Assembly (NCBI GenBank): GCA_029844215.1
Contig: CM056728.1
Location: forward strand, 61,729,789-61,793,788
DNA length: 64,000 nucleotides
Source: Przewalskia tangutica
Lineage: Eukaryota; Streptophyta; Magnoliopsida; Solanales; Solanaceae
Direction: 5' to 3'
The position numbers and the translations under genes are program-made. How positions within the stretch are numbered: position 1 is the first letter of the stretch; every line of letters starts with the position of its first letter. The notes below the pieces were generated by a model, which was not told the origin of the DNA, searched no databases, and saw only the letters and a list, made by a program, of their open reading frames with translations. Of this stretch, positions 1-10,904 are shown one piece after another.

Positions 1-5
1 CTTTA

Positions 6-559
6 GTGGCAACCATGGAGGATAGAGTGCACCGCTACGTCACCGGGCTAGATGATTACTTGACAGAGGCTTGTTCGAGTGTAGCTCTTGGTAGGCATGG
101 ACATTGCCCGCACGCAGCTCATGCACTAGGATGTGAGGCACGAGAGGTCGGCGGAATGACCAAGATCGGCGAAAGAGGCGAACAACAGGTCCTTTGGTGA
201 CTTTCGAGGCGGACCGCCAAGAAGATACTAGTTTTGTACCTCCGCCCCGCAGTGGTCCTCCACAACCTTGAGAGCATCCAGAGTATTCGGAGCGGTCGTG
301 GCTCGAGGTTCGAGTTTCAGGAAGTAAGGGTGTTGGCCAGATGCGGTCACCCCTACCTCGGTGTGGTCGATGTGGTAGACCGCATTTCGGGGAGTGTCGT
401 GGTGCCAAGGGAGCTTGTTACTTTTGCGGCCAGCAGGGCCATTTTGCGAGGAACTGTCCGACCAAGGGTAGCACGGATGTTACGACTCAGCCTTCAGGAT
501 CAGTGGCTGGTTCATCACCTTCACTAGCTGTGCGCCCTGCAGGGCAGGACTGTGATTAG
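6..559 (+). pseudogene. gag: gag 3' part of element C (broken, left end outside window)
   Basis: This is the C-terminal part of a Ty3/gypsy Gag, the structural protein that binds RNA and builds the virus-like particle. Bases 6-200 encode a MEDRVHRYVTGLDDYL stretch that is nearly the same as in the Gag of element B (near 38200). Bases 341-559, in another reading frame, encode two zinc-finger-like motifs at about 362-460. The second, CYFCGQQGHFARNC, is a standard CCHC knuckle. At least one frameshift lies between the two parts. The reading ends in a stop at 557-559, as in B. No protease or pol follows. The upstream half of Gag is outside the window. Confidence 0.85.
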
Positions 560-1390
560 AAAGCGGTAGAGACAGGTATATCCTTAACCCTCTAGAGTTT
601 TGTATGCTGATGTGTTTAGTGTTATGTTCGGGTAGCTTTGTGCTAAAATGTGATTTAGGAACCTGGTTAGTGTAGAAGAGTAAGCCTGGGGGCGTGGTAA
701 GTGTGAACCTTAGACTATTTCACGATTGAGACCTTAGAGGTAAGGTCGTCTTGTGTAAAAGATTTATTTTATGTTTGACCTTTATCAGTGTACGTAGTAT
801 ACGTGGAGTTATTGTGGGGAATTCCTTGGGTTGTGTATAATGGAAGTAGTAGCTTTCATGATGTGAATTAGTAAGATTGTTCCGTTTCGAGGAGCAAGTA
901 TTGGCGCGATTGTGGGTCGGGTTGATGGCCGCTCGCGGGTCGACCCGCAGCCCGGTTTTGGGTGGGGTCAGTTCTGGGTGGTCCCGCCAGGTGGTAGGGT
1001 CACGAGGATGCTAGGCCCCAGTTTAGTTGACCATCTTATGAGTTCGTGGTTATGTTCGACCAGAAGCGGTTCGTGAAGGCCGGGAATGGCCTTAAAGAAG
1101 ATTGAGGTTAGTAAGATGACCAAGTTTGGAGGTAGTGACTCCACAGTTTTGAGAACTGAAGCGATGACTGAAGTATGGCACGTCCTGAGTGACACTAGAA
1201 CCTCAGGGATCGCATGCAGTTCGGTACCATTTGTTGGGTCGCCGGAGTGACACTAGAACCTCGCGGCAAAGTGACAAAAGTGGTATCGCACGACGAGTAA
1301 GGAAGGAAGGGAACGTGTGTTATTTTCGTGGCCAAGCTGTGGCATTGGCAACTTGTTAGAGGAACTTCATCGATATCCGTCTTGAGAAGG
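560..1390 (+). other. 3' non-coding internal region of element C
   Basis: There is no open frame of note between the gag stop and the polypurine tract. The stretch matches the same interval in elements Y, A, B, D and E, notably the block around 984-1020 (GTGGTCCCGCCAGGTGG, then GGGTCACGAGGATGCTAGG). It also holds a perfect 14-bp palindrome, GCGGGTCGACCCGC, at 935-948. Conservation without coding capacity suggests either recent common descent or a cis-acting role. Confidence 0.7.
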
Positions 1391-1425
1391 AACATTCGGG
1401 ACGAATGTTTCTAAGGAGGGAAGAA
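1391..1425 (+). promoter_or_regulatory. PPT of element C with upstream hairpin
   Basis: The polypurine tract (about 1411-1425, CTAAGGAGGGAAGAA) directly abuts the LTR start TGTTATACC and would prime plus-strand DNA synthesis. Just before it lies a hairpin with arms AACATTCG (1391-1398) and CGAATGTT (1402-1409) around a 3-nt loop. The same arrangement recurs before the 3' LTR of Y, A, B, D and E. Confidence 0.8.
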
Positions 1426-1842
1426 TGTTATACCCCGTATTTCCAGAGTATGTACGTGGAGACGTACGTACAAAAATTTGAGACTTAAAGTTTGGCATAG
1501 GTTCGAAATTTGTGCACAACACCCGACAGAGTTTTTGGCGAAACGTTTTTACAGAGCTTGCGTAGGGAAAATTCCGGCTATGTCGTTTTGTATTTTTGCG
1601 GATTTTTCCGAGCGACGGAACATTTTTGGGCCAACGAGAGGGTGACACTTGTCACCCTCAAGTGGACGCCTTAGGGGCGGTTTGGCCTTGGCCGATTGGT
1701 GCCATGTTTTGTGCAATGTTTTGTGCAATGTTTTGTGGCTTGTTTTGTGGAGTAGGGACTAGGGGGCACTTGGGCACATCTTGGCCTTACACTTGCCTTG
1801 CACATGGCTTAATCTTGGCCATTGGTTGGCTTTTGGTTTTCC

Positions 1843-1850
1843 TATAAATA
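1843..1850 (+). promoter_or_regulatory. TATA box of element C LTR
   Basis: TATAAATA, followed by a run of C, lies 417 bp from the LTR start. It recurs at the same place in the A and B LTRs (25780, 31316, 34517, 40086) and in the type B LTR W (51843). Transcription probably begins about 30 bp downstream, so most of the 3.3-kb LTR would be R and U5. Confidence 0.7.
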
Positions 1851-3784
1851 CCCCCCCTTAGTGATGAACTTATTCATCCACTCCTCACTTTGTCTAAGCC
1901 TTGAAAACTCTCCCTCCCCTCTTGAGTTGTTCTCGTCCTAAGCCTTCCCCCTCCCCCCTTTGAGTGGCCTTGTGGCCGAGAGCTTCCCCCTCCCCCCTTA
2001 GTAGTGTTGGCCGAGGGGTACCCCCCCCTAGCCTAGTTGTTTCGTATAATACACCCCCTCGTGGTAGAAGTATTCTCCAAGTATTGTTATAATGCCCAAA
2101 AATACCTTAGCCTTTACCTTGTAGTATTCCAAAAGTTACCTCTATACGTAGAGCCCGGAGATACTACCTTTTGTCATTTTAGTCTCAAACCGAAACCCTA
2201 AGGAAATCTTCATAGTTGGTTGAAGTATTTAAGTAGAAGTTGGTTAGAACTTCTAAGGGTTGTTTGGAGCGGATTGGAGCGCACGGAGTTGGAGCTAAAC
2301 CTTGCTCAGGATCGACTTTTATCTCGGATAATTTTGGGCTTATCGAGGTAAATAATCTTGTCCCCTTATTGTAATTGGAAATTACATGTTGTAGGATTAT
2401 ATAGTTGAAGTATACTATATATAGAACTGAACATAGCTTTGCGGCAATGTCTTTTGACTTAAGCCTGAATATATATAAAGAAGAGAACTGAACTGTAATT
2501 ACATAGGACTGTATTACAGTAGATTTGTGGTTCTTGTATAGTAGAATTGTATACGCCCGGTTAGCCGTATAAACCCCCAGTTGGCTTGTAGCCGGCCTCG
2601 ATAGAGGAGAGATTTACGCTGTTGCGGGAGAGTCGCCAAATTTTACGTAGAATGTGGAACCGTGCGGTTAGAAGTTAATAGACGTTTGTGGCCTTATAGG
2701 TGGGAGTACTACGAGTAGCGTATTCTACTTGAAGAGTGGAAACGTCTAGCAGGGTTACAGTACTGTGGAGCGTTTTGCTTATTGTCGATACTCGTCGCGA
2801 GGTATGTGAACCTCTTCCTATCCTTCTAGAATGATGCTTTATAAACTATGTAGTACGGTGACGCATACGTGTTAAATGAGTTGGTTGGTTTAAAACATAG
2901 GGTGTTATAATAGCTTTATGGGAAGTTAGTTATAACGACTCTATGTAGGTAAAAGATTGGTTTATTGATTGTAGAAGTTAAGAGACTTGATCTTGAAAGA
3001 TAAGAGACTTAACTTGTTTTACTTGGTTATTAACATTTTGTTAAATGTGTTGTGAAACCTCATTCGCGAGTAATGAGTACTTGGTTTTAAAAGAATAATG
3101 TTTTATTGATTTCGAAATGAGAATAAGTGTCGAACAAACCACAAATAGCGCTAATAAAGGAAAGTGTATTGACAAATAACTAATTGTTATTAAAACCAGA
3201 AAACCTCCATCCGCATAGAAGCTAAGATAAGACAAAATTGTATTACATTTCCTAGATCATGGTCATTGTAACAAGATTGTTGTAAACAAGAATAAGCGGC
3301 TCACGACAAGACTTATGTTACTCAATTGTTTTAAAAGAGATTAAAACTATGAGTTATGAAACCTTTTAAAATAAGAAACTGGAGCATTTGAAATTAGGCA
3401 AACTTGAGCGTTTGGAAAATAATGTTGTTACTCGATTTTACAAAGGGAAGTATTTTGGTTTACTTAAAAGATAGTCACTCTATACTACGGGTATTATGTG
3501 ACTTTTGTGAAAGGAATGGATCTCTTAAAGAGGATTTTAATGACGTAGTACTTTAGGGTTAAAACCGGACTTTGATATAAAATGGAAGTACCTTGAGTTG
3601 TGTGTGTAACTTGCCTATGCTGTTGTTGTGTAACTCGCCATGCTTGTTGTGATAGCCTTTGTTGTGCAAGTGTTGATATCGGGTGACTTCTTGGGAAGTA
3701 GTGGATCTTTTATAAAAGTCTAGAAGTATGGTAATTTGCTTGAGCTTGTTTGTGATAGCTTTGGTTGTGCGGTATATTGTTGTT

Positions 3785-4140
3785 GATGTCACGTGGACAT
3801 GTCTACACCGATGCAGGGGCATGTGGCCACGCGGCGGGGTTGATTACGATATATTGTTATTGTGGTTACATGGACACGTCTACACCGGCGCAGAATTCCG
3901 GGGCGTGTGGCTATGCGGCGGGTTAATCACCCAAGATTATTGTTGATAATGTCACTTGACGTGTCTACACCGGAAATGCAGGGGCATGTGGCCGTAGGGC
4001 ATTGTTATTATTGTTGTTAATGTCACATGGACGTGTCACACCGGCGCAATTCCGGGGCATGTGGCCATGGGGCATTGTTATTAGTGTTGCATCATGGACA
4101 TGTCTACACCGATGCGTAATTCGGGCATGCGGCCATAATG
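3785..4140 (+). repeat. Degenerate tandem repeat in LTR of element C
   Basis: Units of roughly 85-100 bp repeat the words ATGGACATGTCTACACCG and GGGGCATGTGGCCA, separated by TTGTTATT-rich spacers, about four times. Elements A (27895-28165, 33470-33745) carry the related repeat at the same LTR position. Types B and C carry unrelated repeats there. Confidence 0.7.
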
Positions 4141-4731
4141 CGAACACGATTGATGTTGTGGGCGTGAGACCCATAGTTATATTCGAGTGATGACTTGAGG
4201 CGTGAGTCCCCGACTTGACATGATCGCTTTTATGTTGTGAATTGTAGTTTTGTTATCATACATGTCTCTGCTTTTATATAGACTGTTATGATTTCATTTC
4301 TGATTTTTCTGATTTCACATACTTGGTACTGTTATCGACCTCCTTCGGGCTGCGTTCACGCCGCGGTAGAGTACATCAGTAGTGGATCCTCGCCATAGGA
4401 TCACGCCAACGTATTAGGAAGCTCCGTTTCTCCGAGGCTTATTCTTTGGTATGTGTTCCTGAGTTGTAGGTTCTTGTACATTCAGGTATGGCGGGGCCTG
4501 TCCGTCATGGTTGTTGTAAATCTTAGAGGTGCAGAGTAATCTTTGTGGCGGGGTTGTAAAAAGGATTAAACTGTTGGGTTTTATGTATATATACGTAAGG
4601 CAATCGCTTTTGGTCAGCTGCTTTATGATCATATATCTTGTTTCATGTTTATGTTTTATTTTCCGCTGGTTTTCTCGATGTTGTATCACTAGGGTGCAGG
4701 TAGGCACGATCACGCCCGGATCGGTCGTGAT

Positions 4732-6797
4732 AGCTTTCATAAAGTCGTTATAACTAACTTCCCATAAAGTCGTTATAACACTTTATGTTTTTAAACCATT
4801 TTAAGACAAAACAATGCCTTCCTTTTCCTAGAGTTCGGTTTGCCTAATTTCAATTATTCCACTCTCTTTATTTTAGAAAAGTTTCATCGTTCATAGTCTT
4901 AATCATTTAAGAATATAATTCCTTTTATACAACTGAGAAACATATGCCTTATATGAGTGTAGGTTATTCTTGTTCATAATCAATCTTATTGAGCAGCCAT
5001 GATCTAGGAAATGTAATATCATTTTGTCTCATCTTAGCTTCTATGCAGATGGAGGTTTCTACTGGTTTTAATAATACTTCATTATTCAATACATTTTCCT
5101 TTATTAACGCTGCAGTGGTTTGTCGATACACATTCGATTTCAAATCAAGAAACATTATTCCTTCTAAAAACCACGTACTCATTACTCACGAATGAGGTTT
5201 CACACAAAACTCATATTAATTCATTTAAGTTAAGTCTCTTATCTTATAAGATCAAGTCTCTTAACTTCTAAAAATCAGTAAACCATTTTCTTTACCACTC
5301 TTAAGACGTTATACCTAACTTCCCATAAAGCTAGTATAACTCTTTTTAAAACCTTTAAAACCAAGTGTTACTCTTCTTTCAAAAATGGTTTCTTAACTCA
5401 TTTGACATACTTCAAGATTCTTATTATTCAGGCTTAAGTCAAAAGACATTGCCGTACAACTACGTTCATTTAGCACACGTACGTCTACCGTACTATATAT
5501 TATTCAGGCTTAAGTCAAAAGACATTGCCGTACGATATATATCTTCCTTTAAAATATCATGCTCAAAAGTATAGGAAGAATCACATACCTCGCGACGATT
5601 ATCGACTATAAGCAAAACGCTCCACGGCTATAACCCGGCTAGCCTTGTCCACCTTCTAAGTAGCACATGCTACTTGCAAAACATTCAACCAATACGGTTA
5701 TCAGTCTACTGTAAATACAGTCCTATGTAAGTACAGTTTAATCTTCTACTTATATTCTTCTGATGTGATTTCAGTTCAAGTCTTTTCTGTAATATCCTTC
5801 TATTACAGTTCAATTCTCTTTTATGAATCTTATATTCATTTCTATACTACTACGGTATGTAATTTCCAATTACAAAAGAAGGACAGTAGTATTTACCTCG
5901 ATGAGCCCAAAATTTATCCAAGTTAATGTCGCTCCTGAGCAACGTTTAGCTCCTACTCCGAGTGCTCCAATCCGCGCCAAATAACCCTTAGAAGTTCTAC
6001 GCAACTTCTACTTAACACTTCAACCGACTATGAAGGTTTTCCTTAGGGTTTCGTTTTAGTGACTGAGGGAAGGTATAATAGTATTTTCTGGGCTTTGTAC
6101 AAGTGTAACCTTGGGAATACTACAAGGTATTTGGGCCAAGGTATTTGGACATTATAACAATACTAGGAGAGTATTTCTATACCACAACAAGGGGTATTTA
6201 TACGAAAACAACTAGGCTCGGGGGGGGGGTACCCCTCGGCTAGGGCACCACAAAGGGGGAGGGGGAGGCTCTCGGCCAAGGCTCACTCAAAGGGGGGGGG
6301 GGGGGAGTTGGACGAACTCAACTTCTCAAAGGGGGAGGGATTTTTAACACTTAGAAATGATTTTTGGATGAAGAAGTTCATCACTTAGGGGGGGTATTTA
6401 TAGGTCAAGAAATGGCCAAGATTCATCCAAGTGCCATGCAAGTGTAGGGCTAGATTTAAGCCAAGTGCACCTTATCCATCTACCACACAACTTGCACAAA
6501 ATATCCTACCAACTAAAGTAGCCCAAATCGTCCCCTTTGCCGTCCCACTCTCTTCCAATGTGAGGGTGACACATGTCACCCTCCCGTTGGTCCAAAATGT
6601 TTCGTCTCTCGGAAAAATCCGCAAAAAATATAAATGACATAGCCGGAATTTTCCCTTCGCAAGTTTAGTAAAACATTTCGTCGAAAAACGACTCTTTTCG
6701 GCACTTGTGCCCAAATTTCGAACCTTGCCTAATCTTAAGGCTTAAATTATTATACGTACGCCCTTACGTACATACTCTGGAAATACGGGGTATAACA
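4732..6797 (-). mobile_element. Type A LTR fragment, minus strand, cut by element C
   Basis: Read on the minus strand, this begins TGTTATACCCCGTATTTCC at 6797 and runs through the U3 dyad (about 6567-6588), the TATA/C-rich zone (about 6310-6400) and the leader, and is broken at 4732 where the plus-strand element C ends. The rest of the LTR should lie left of the window. The order of motifs near 4733-4800 does not match the sibling LTRs simply, so a small rearrangement near the break is likely. Confidence 0.75.
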
Positions 6798-7057
6798 TTT
6801 GCCGTCCACTTGCTTCCAATGTGAGGGTGACACATGTCACCCTCCCGTTGGTCCAAAATGTTTCGTCTCTCGGAAAAATCCGCAAAAATTAAAAAAGACA
6901 TAGCCGGAATTTTCCCTTCGCAAGTTTAGTAAAACGTTTCGTCGAAAAACGATTCTTTTCGGCACTTGTGCCCAAATTTCGAACTTGCCAAATCTTTAAG
7001 GCTCAAATTTTATACGTACGCCCTCACGTACATACTCTGGAAATACGGGGTATAACA
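6798..7057 (-). mobile_element. 260-bp type A LTR head, minus strand
   Basis: On the minus strand this is the first 260 bp of a type A LTR (TGTTATACCCCG at 7057), including the dyad at about 6826-6847. It is interrupted at 6797/6798 by a second LTR start. It closely matches 6536-6797, so the two look like a tandem duplication. Because one edge is exactly an LTR terminus, insertion of one LTR into another at offset 260 is the simpler reading. Confidence 0.75.
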
Positions 7058-8096
7058 AGTCCAATGTAAATACAGTTCAATTCTTTATAAACATCCTTCC
7101 ATATATCTTATACTCAATTCTAAACTACTACAACATGTAATATCCAATTACAATAGAAGGGCTAAGATCATTACCTCGATAAGCCCAAAAATTATCCAAG
7201 ATTTATAAGTCGATCCTGAGCAACGTTTAGCTCCAATTCCTTACGTTCCAACCCGCTCCAAGCAACCCTTAGAAGCTCCTAACCAACTCCTCTTCAAGAT
7301 CTAACTCAAAAAAGTGAAGAACACCTTAGGCTCAAATAGGGCAACTTTCGGCCAAGACAACATTTCTAGGCTAGGGTTGTGGAATCTTTTCCAACTCTTG
7401 GTACACAATCTTCCTAACACCCTAAGGAAGAACACTTATAAGTCTAAGGATTTTTGGACAACAATTTGGTCAAGAACTAAGGCCAAAACCGAGAGCACTA
7501 CAAGGGAAGGGAGGGAATTTTCAAGACTTGGAAACTTTCTAAGTGATGGATGCATAAGTCTTGCACTCAAGGGGTATTTATAGAGAAATCAATGGCCAAG
7601 ATCAAGGCAAGTGTGTGGTCTAGATTGGGACATGTGTGTGTGGGTCCCACCCTCCAAGTGTCCACACAAAAATCAAGACAAGTGGCTAGACACTTGGCAT
7701 GCCATTTTGGCCAAGGCCACTTGTCCACACCTAATCGACCAACATGGCCACATGGGGGTGACATGTGTCGCCCCCCTACTCGTCCAAAATATTTCATCTC
7801 CCGAAAATATCCAAAATATCGAAAATCTTGAAAACAAAGTGGGCCCCACAAAACCGTAAATTTTCCCCGTGGGCCCCACAGGACCAATTCCGGAAATAAA
7901 ATTCCATAATTCTAATATAATCCAGGAAGTCCAAATACCAAATCTGGGAATCCAATTCCCATTAACGAACCTTTTCCTTCACAAAAACCGGAAACTTTTC
8001 CGTCGAAAAATCACATCTTTCTTCCTTTCCAATATTACTGTCGTATTCTCGTACGTACGTCCTCACATACATACCCTGGAACTACGGGGTGTAACA
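7058..8096 (-). mobile_element. Type B LTR head fragment, minus strand
   Basis: The minus strand starts TGTTACACCCCGTAGTTCC at 8096 and covers about 1.04 kb: the GTGGGGCCCAC-rich U3 (about 7840-7880), the dyad near 7759-7780, a TATAAATA (rc, about 7575) and early leader. It stops at 7058, where the type A LTR head starting at 7057 interrupts it. The small frames across this stretch are antisense artefacts of LTR sequence. Confidence 0.78.
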
Positions 8097-9908
8097 ATAG
8101 ACTTCTAAATCAAGTGACTTCTTTCTTTTAAAACCTTAAGCAATTGATGCCTTAAAATCAATTTGTCTTTCATTATTTCAAGTCATTTATCATACTTACA
8201 TTACTTAGAGTAAACCACTCTTTTTAACTTTCCATAAAGCTATTATAACCAACTTCCCATAAAGACGTTATACTAGCTTTATACTTTAGAAACTTACATT
8301 CTTCTTTATAACCAAGAGACTTAAACTTTCCAAACAAAACAAGCATCATATACTTTCAAAATACTTTAAGTCTCTTAACTTTTAGAAACTAAGATATCCT
8401 TAATATTTTTAAACAAGTGAGTTAATTCCCTAACTCCACCAACTTGGACATTCTTAAAATAAGCCAAGGATATCAAATGGACTATATTGTCAAAATCTCG
8501 TACGTCTACCGTACTATATATTTACAACTATTCATGCTCAAGAGATAAGAAAGTTCCACATACCTCTTCGGTTCAATCCACTTGCCAAGTCCAATATACC
8601 GTACGTAGTATGTCAACCTATAATGACCATAATACGTCTATTAATTTCTAACTTCAAACGTAGAATATTCTAAGTGCAAAGTCACTAAATTCTACGGAAA
8701 ATCGAACAGCACTTCCTTTGTTTCTACATACTTTTCCACCTTTTTCAAGGTCCGAAAATCAATTACCAAACACCACATTTAAGGCCCAACAATTCAGCAA
8801 TACAAAGGGGATTACACGCCTTTACAGGACGTGTAAAATTCTGCCCCACAATTGATATCAAACTAGTCCAAACGACAATGCCATTCTCGGCCAAAAGGTG
8901 TCACAACATATCTTTCTTTCCAATTCCTTTTCAATACAAGTTGTTAGTATAACATGTTATAAAGCCGCAATCGATTATAACAACTATAATATTCAAGTAG
9001 ATAACATGCGACGATTCTAGTTATCGACCAAATTGTATTTCAATTTCAAATGGCTCAACATGTCATTTCGGATTTTAGGCTTCAACTATCCATAACACTT
9101 ATCAATCTTTAATACATATACTTCATGCTAGTCAAAAAGTAAGGCTACAACAATATGTAATCTTATAACACTTAAGAGAACAAGATTGTTACCTTAGTGA
9201 GCCTTAATCCACTTCAAGATCCGAAGTCGCTCCCTAGAAACTTAGAGCCTCTCCTTGACACTCCAATCCGCCACTTGAAGCCCTTAGAAGATCACAAACA
9301 ACTTTCCTTTACTTTCCAATCCAAACCTAGGAAAGTGACTAGGTTTTCACCTTGCGACTAATACGAAAATGATACTTTTCCGGGATCTTTCTATTGAGAT
9401 ACCCTTACAATACCCTTAGGAACCTTCGTTTAAAGTGTGGAGCTTATTGGACAACAAACAAAAAAAATTCTCTCCAAAAGGAAGCCTAACCCGAGAGCAA
9501 ACATATGAGGTCTTCAAGTTTTCTTGAAAATTTTCTAAGTGTAGAAGCCTTGTCTTGCTACTAGTGAGCTTATATAACCATATGGAGGGTCAAGATTAAA
9601 ACAAATGGGTGGCTTGGATGAGTTTCACAAGGATCAATCCAAGTGGCCTTGACTAAGTCAACAATATCAAGCTCTAGCTTTAGCAAGACTTGGTCATCTT
9701 CAATTATGGTCAAATGACCATTTTATCCATGTCAATTTCGTCCAAGACCACTATGGGGGTGACACGTGTCGCCCTCGCATTCATCGCAATATTTCGTTTT
9801 CCGACAAATTCCAAAATTTCGATAAATTTTTACTCGTCTCAAATCTTAACATTTTTGAGTTCTTACGTACGTTCTTATAAATATACCCTGGAATTCCGGG
9901 GTGTAACA
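8097..9908 (-). mobile_element. Type C-like LTR fragment inserted in pol of element P
   Basis: The minus strand begins TGTTACACCCCGGAATTCC at 9908, immediately after the integrase zinc-binding region of P. It runs about 1.8 kb through a dyad (GGCGACACGTGTCACCC, about 9757-9776) into leader sequence resembling Y. At 8096/8097 another LTR (type B) interrupts it. The LTR end and the second TSD are not in the window. Confidence 0.78.
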
Positions 9909-10904
9909 TCTCTTCAGGCCATCCCACCAATATACGCATATGAGGTCATGGTACATCTTTGTCGACCCCGGATGAATATAATAACAAACATTGTGTGCCT
10001 CCCCCAAAACCTGTTGTCGAAGCCCTGCAACATCGGGTACATATAATCTACCTTCATACCTTAGCACCCCATCAGGTGCAACCTCAAATAGCGTCTTCTC
10101 TTTTCGAAGAGCTGTATCTCTATACCGTACCAGAACCGGATCCTCATACTGGTGCCTCTTTACCTCTTCTATGATTGAAGACTCAGCAACCTCTCGAACC
10201 CGAACTCCACTGTTATCGGAATCAACCAATCGGACCCCAAGGCTCGCTAGCTGATGTATCTCATGAACCATTTCCCTTCTGTCTGGCTGCACATCTGTCA
10301 GGCTACCCATAGATCTATGACTAAGAGCATCTGTAACCACATTGGCTTTCCCTGGGTGGTATAGAATATCAACATCATAGTCCTTAAGTAACTCTAACCA
10401 TCGTCTCTGCCGAAAGTTCAACTCCTTTTGTCTGAAGATATACTGGAGACTTTTGTGATCCATATAAATGTCAACATGAACCCCATATAGATAGTGTCTC
10501 CATATCTTCAAAGCATGTATAACTGCCGCTAACTCCAAATCATGAGTAGGGTAGTTCTTCTCATGCTTTCTGAGCTGTCGGGACACGTAAGCTATAACCT
10601 TACCATGCTGTATCAACACACAACCTAGCCCAATACCCGAAGCATCACAATACACGACATAACCCTCTAATCCCTCAGGAAGGGTTAGAACTGGAGCCGT
10701 AGTAAACTTATCTTTCAACAACTGGAATCCCTGCTCACAAACATCCGTCCACTGGAACTTAGACGCCTTCTGCGTTAGCCTAGTCAAAGGCGCTGAGATC
10801 GAAGCAAACTTTTCCACAAACCTCCGGTAATACCCCACTAGCCCCAGAAAACTGCGCACCTCAGTAGGTGTAGTAGGTCTGGGCCATGTCTTCACCGCCT
10901 CAAT
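9909..10904 (-). pseudogene. pol: pol of element P, piece 3: RNase H and start of integrase
   Basis: This piece of a Ty3/gypsy polyprotein is open over about 330 codons on the minus strand. It begins at the RT thumb (EAVKTWPRP, then RSFLGLVGYYRRFV) and runs through RNase H, where the metal-binding acids are visible: D in YCDASGIG, E in THDLELA, D in YMDHKSL and D in KANVVTDALS. It then reaches the integrase HHCC zinc region (GEAHN, IHPGSTKMYHDL, YWWDGLKR). The two histidines are present, but the cysteines and the DDE core are cut off by the LTR that begins at 9908. The upstream part continues at 13539-13583 and 22888-23831. Enzyme activity is impossible in this split state. Confidence 0.93.

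Larger units (their letters stand above)
1426..4731 (+). mobile_element. 3' LTR of element C, type A
   Basis: The LTR starts TGTTATACCCCG right after the PPT and ends at a decayed terminus (GTCGTGA at 4724-4730; siblings end GTCGTGACA). At about 3.3 kb it is very long. In order it holds the GACGTACGTAC repeat near its start, the dyad GGGTGACACTTGTCACCC (about 1640-1658), a TATA box at 1843, pyrimidine-rich runs (1910-2030), repeated GTTATAAC motifs (about 2908-2940), a tandem-repeat slot (3785-4140), and the conserved 3' block with hairpins (about 4330-4730). No coding capacity is seen. Confidence 0.88.

Noticed and set aside
40..408. 122-codon frame on the minus strand opposite gag of element C
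   Set aside because: It is antisense to recognisable Gag coding sequence and has no domain of its own.
7567..7887. Overlapping minus and plus frames of 82-106 codons in type B U3 (also 46870-47343, 48836-49130, 51518-51823)
   Set aside because: They recur because the U3 is repeated. They shift or break between copies and cross the dyad and TATA region.
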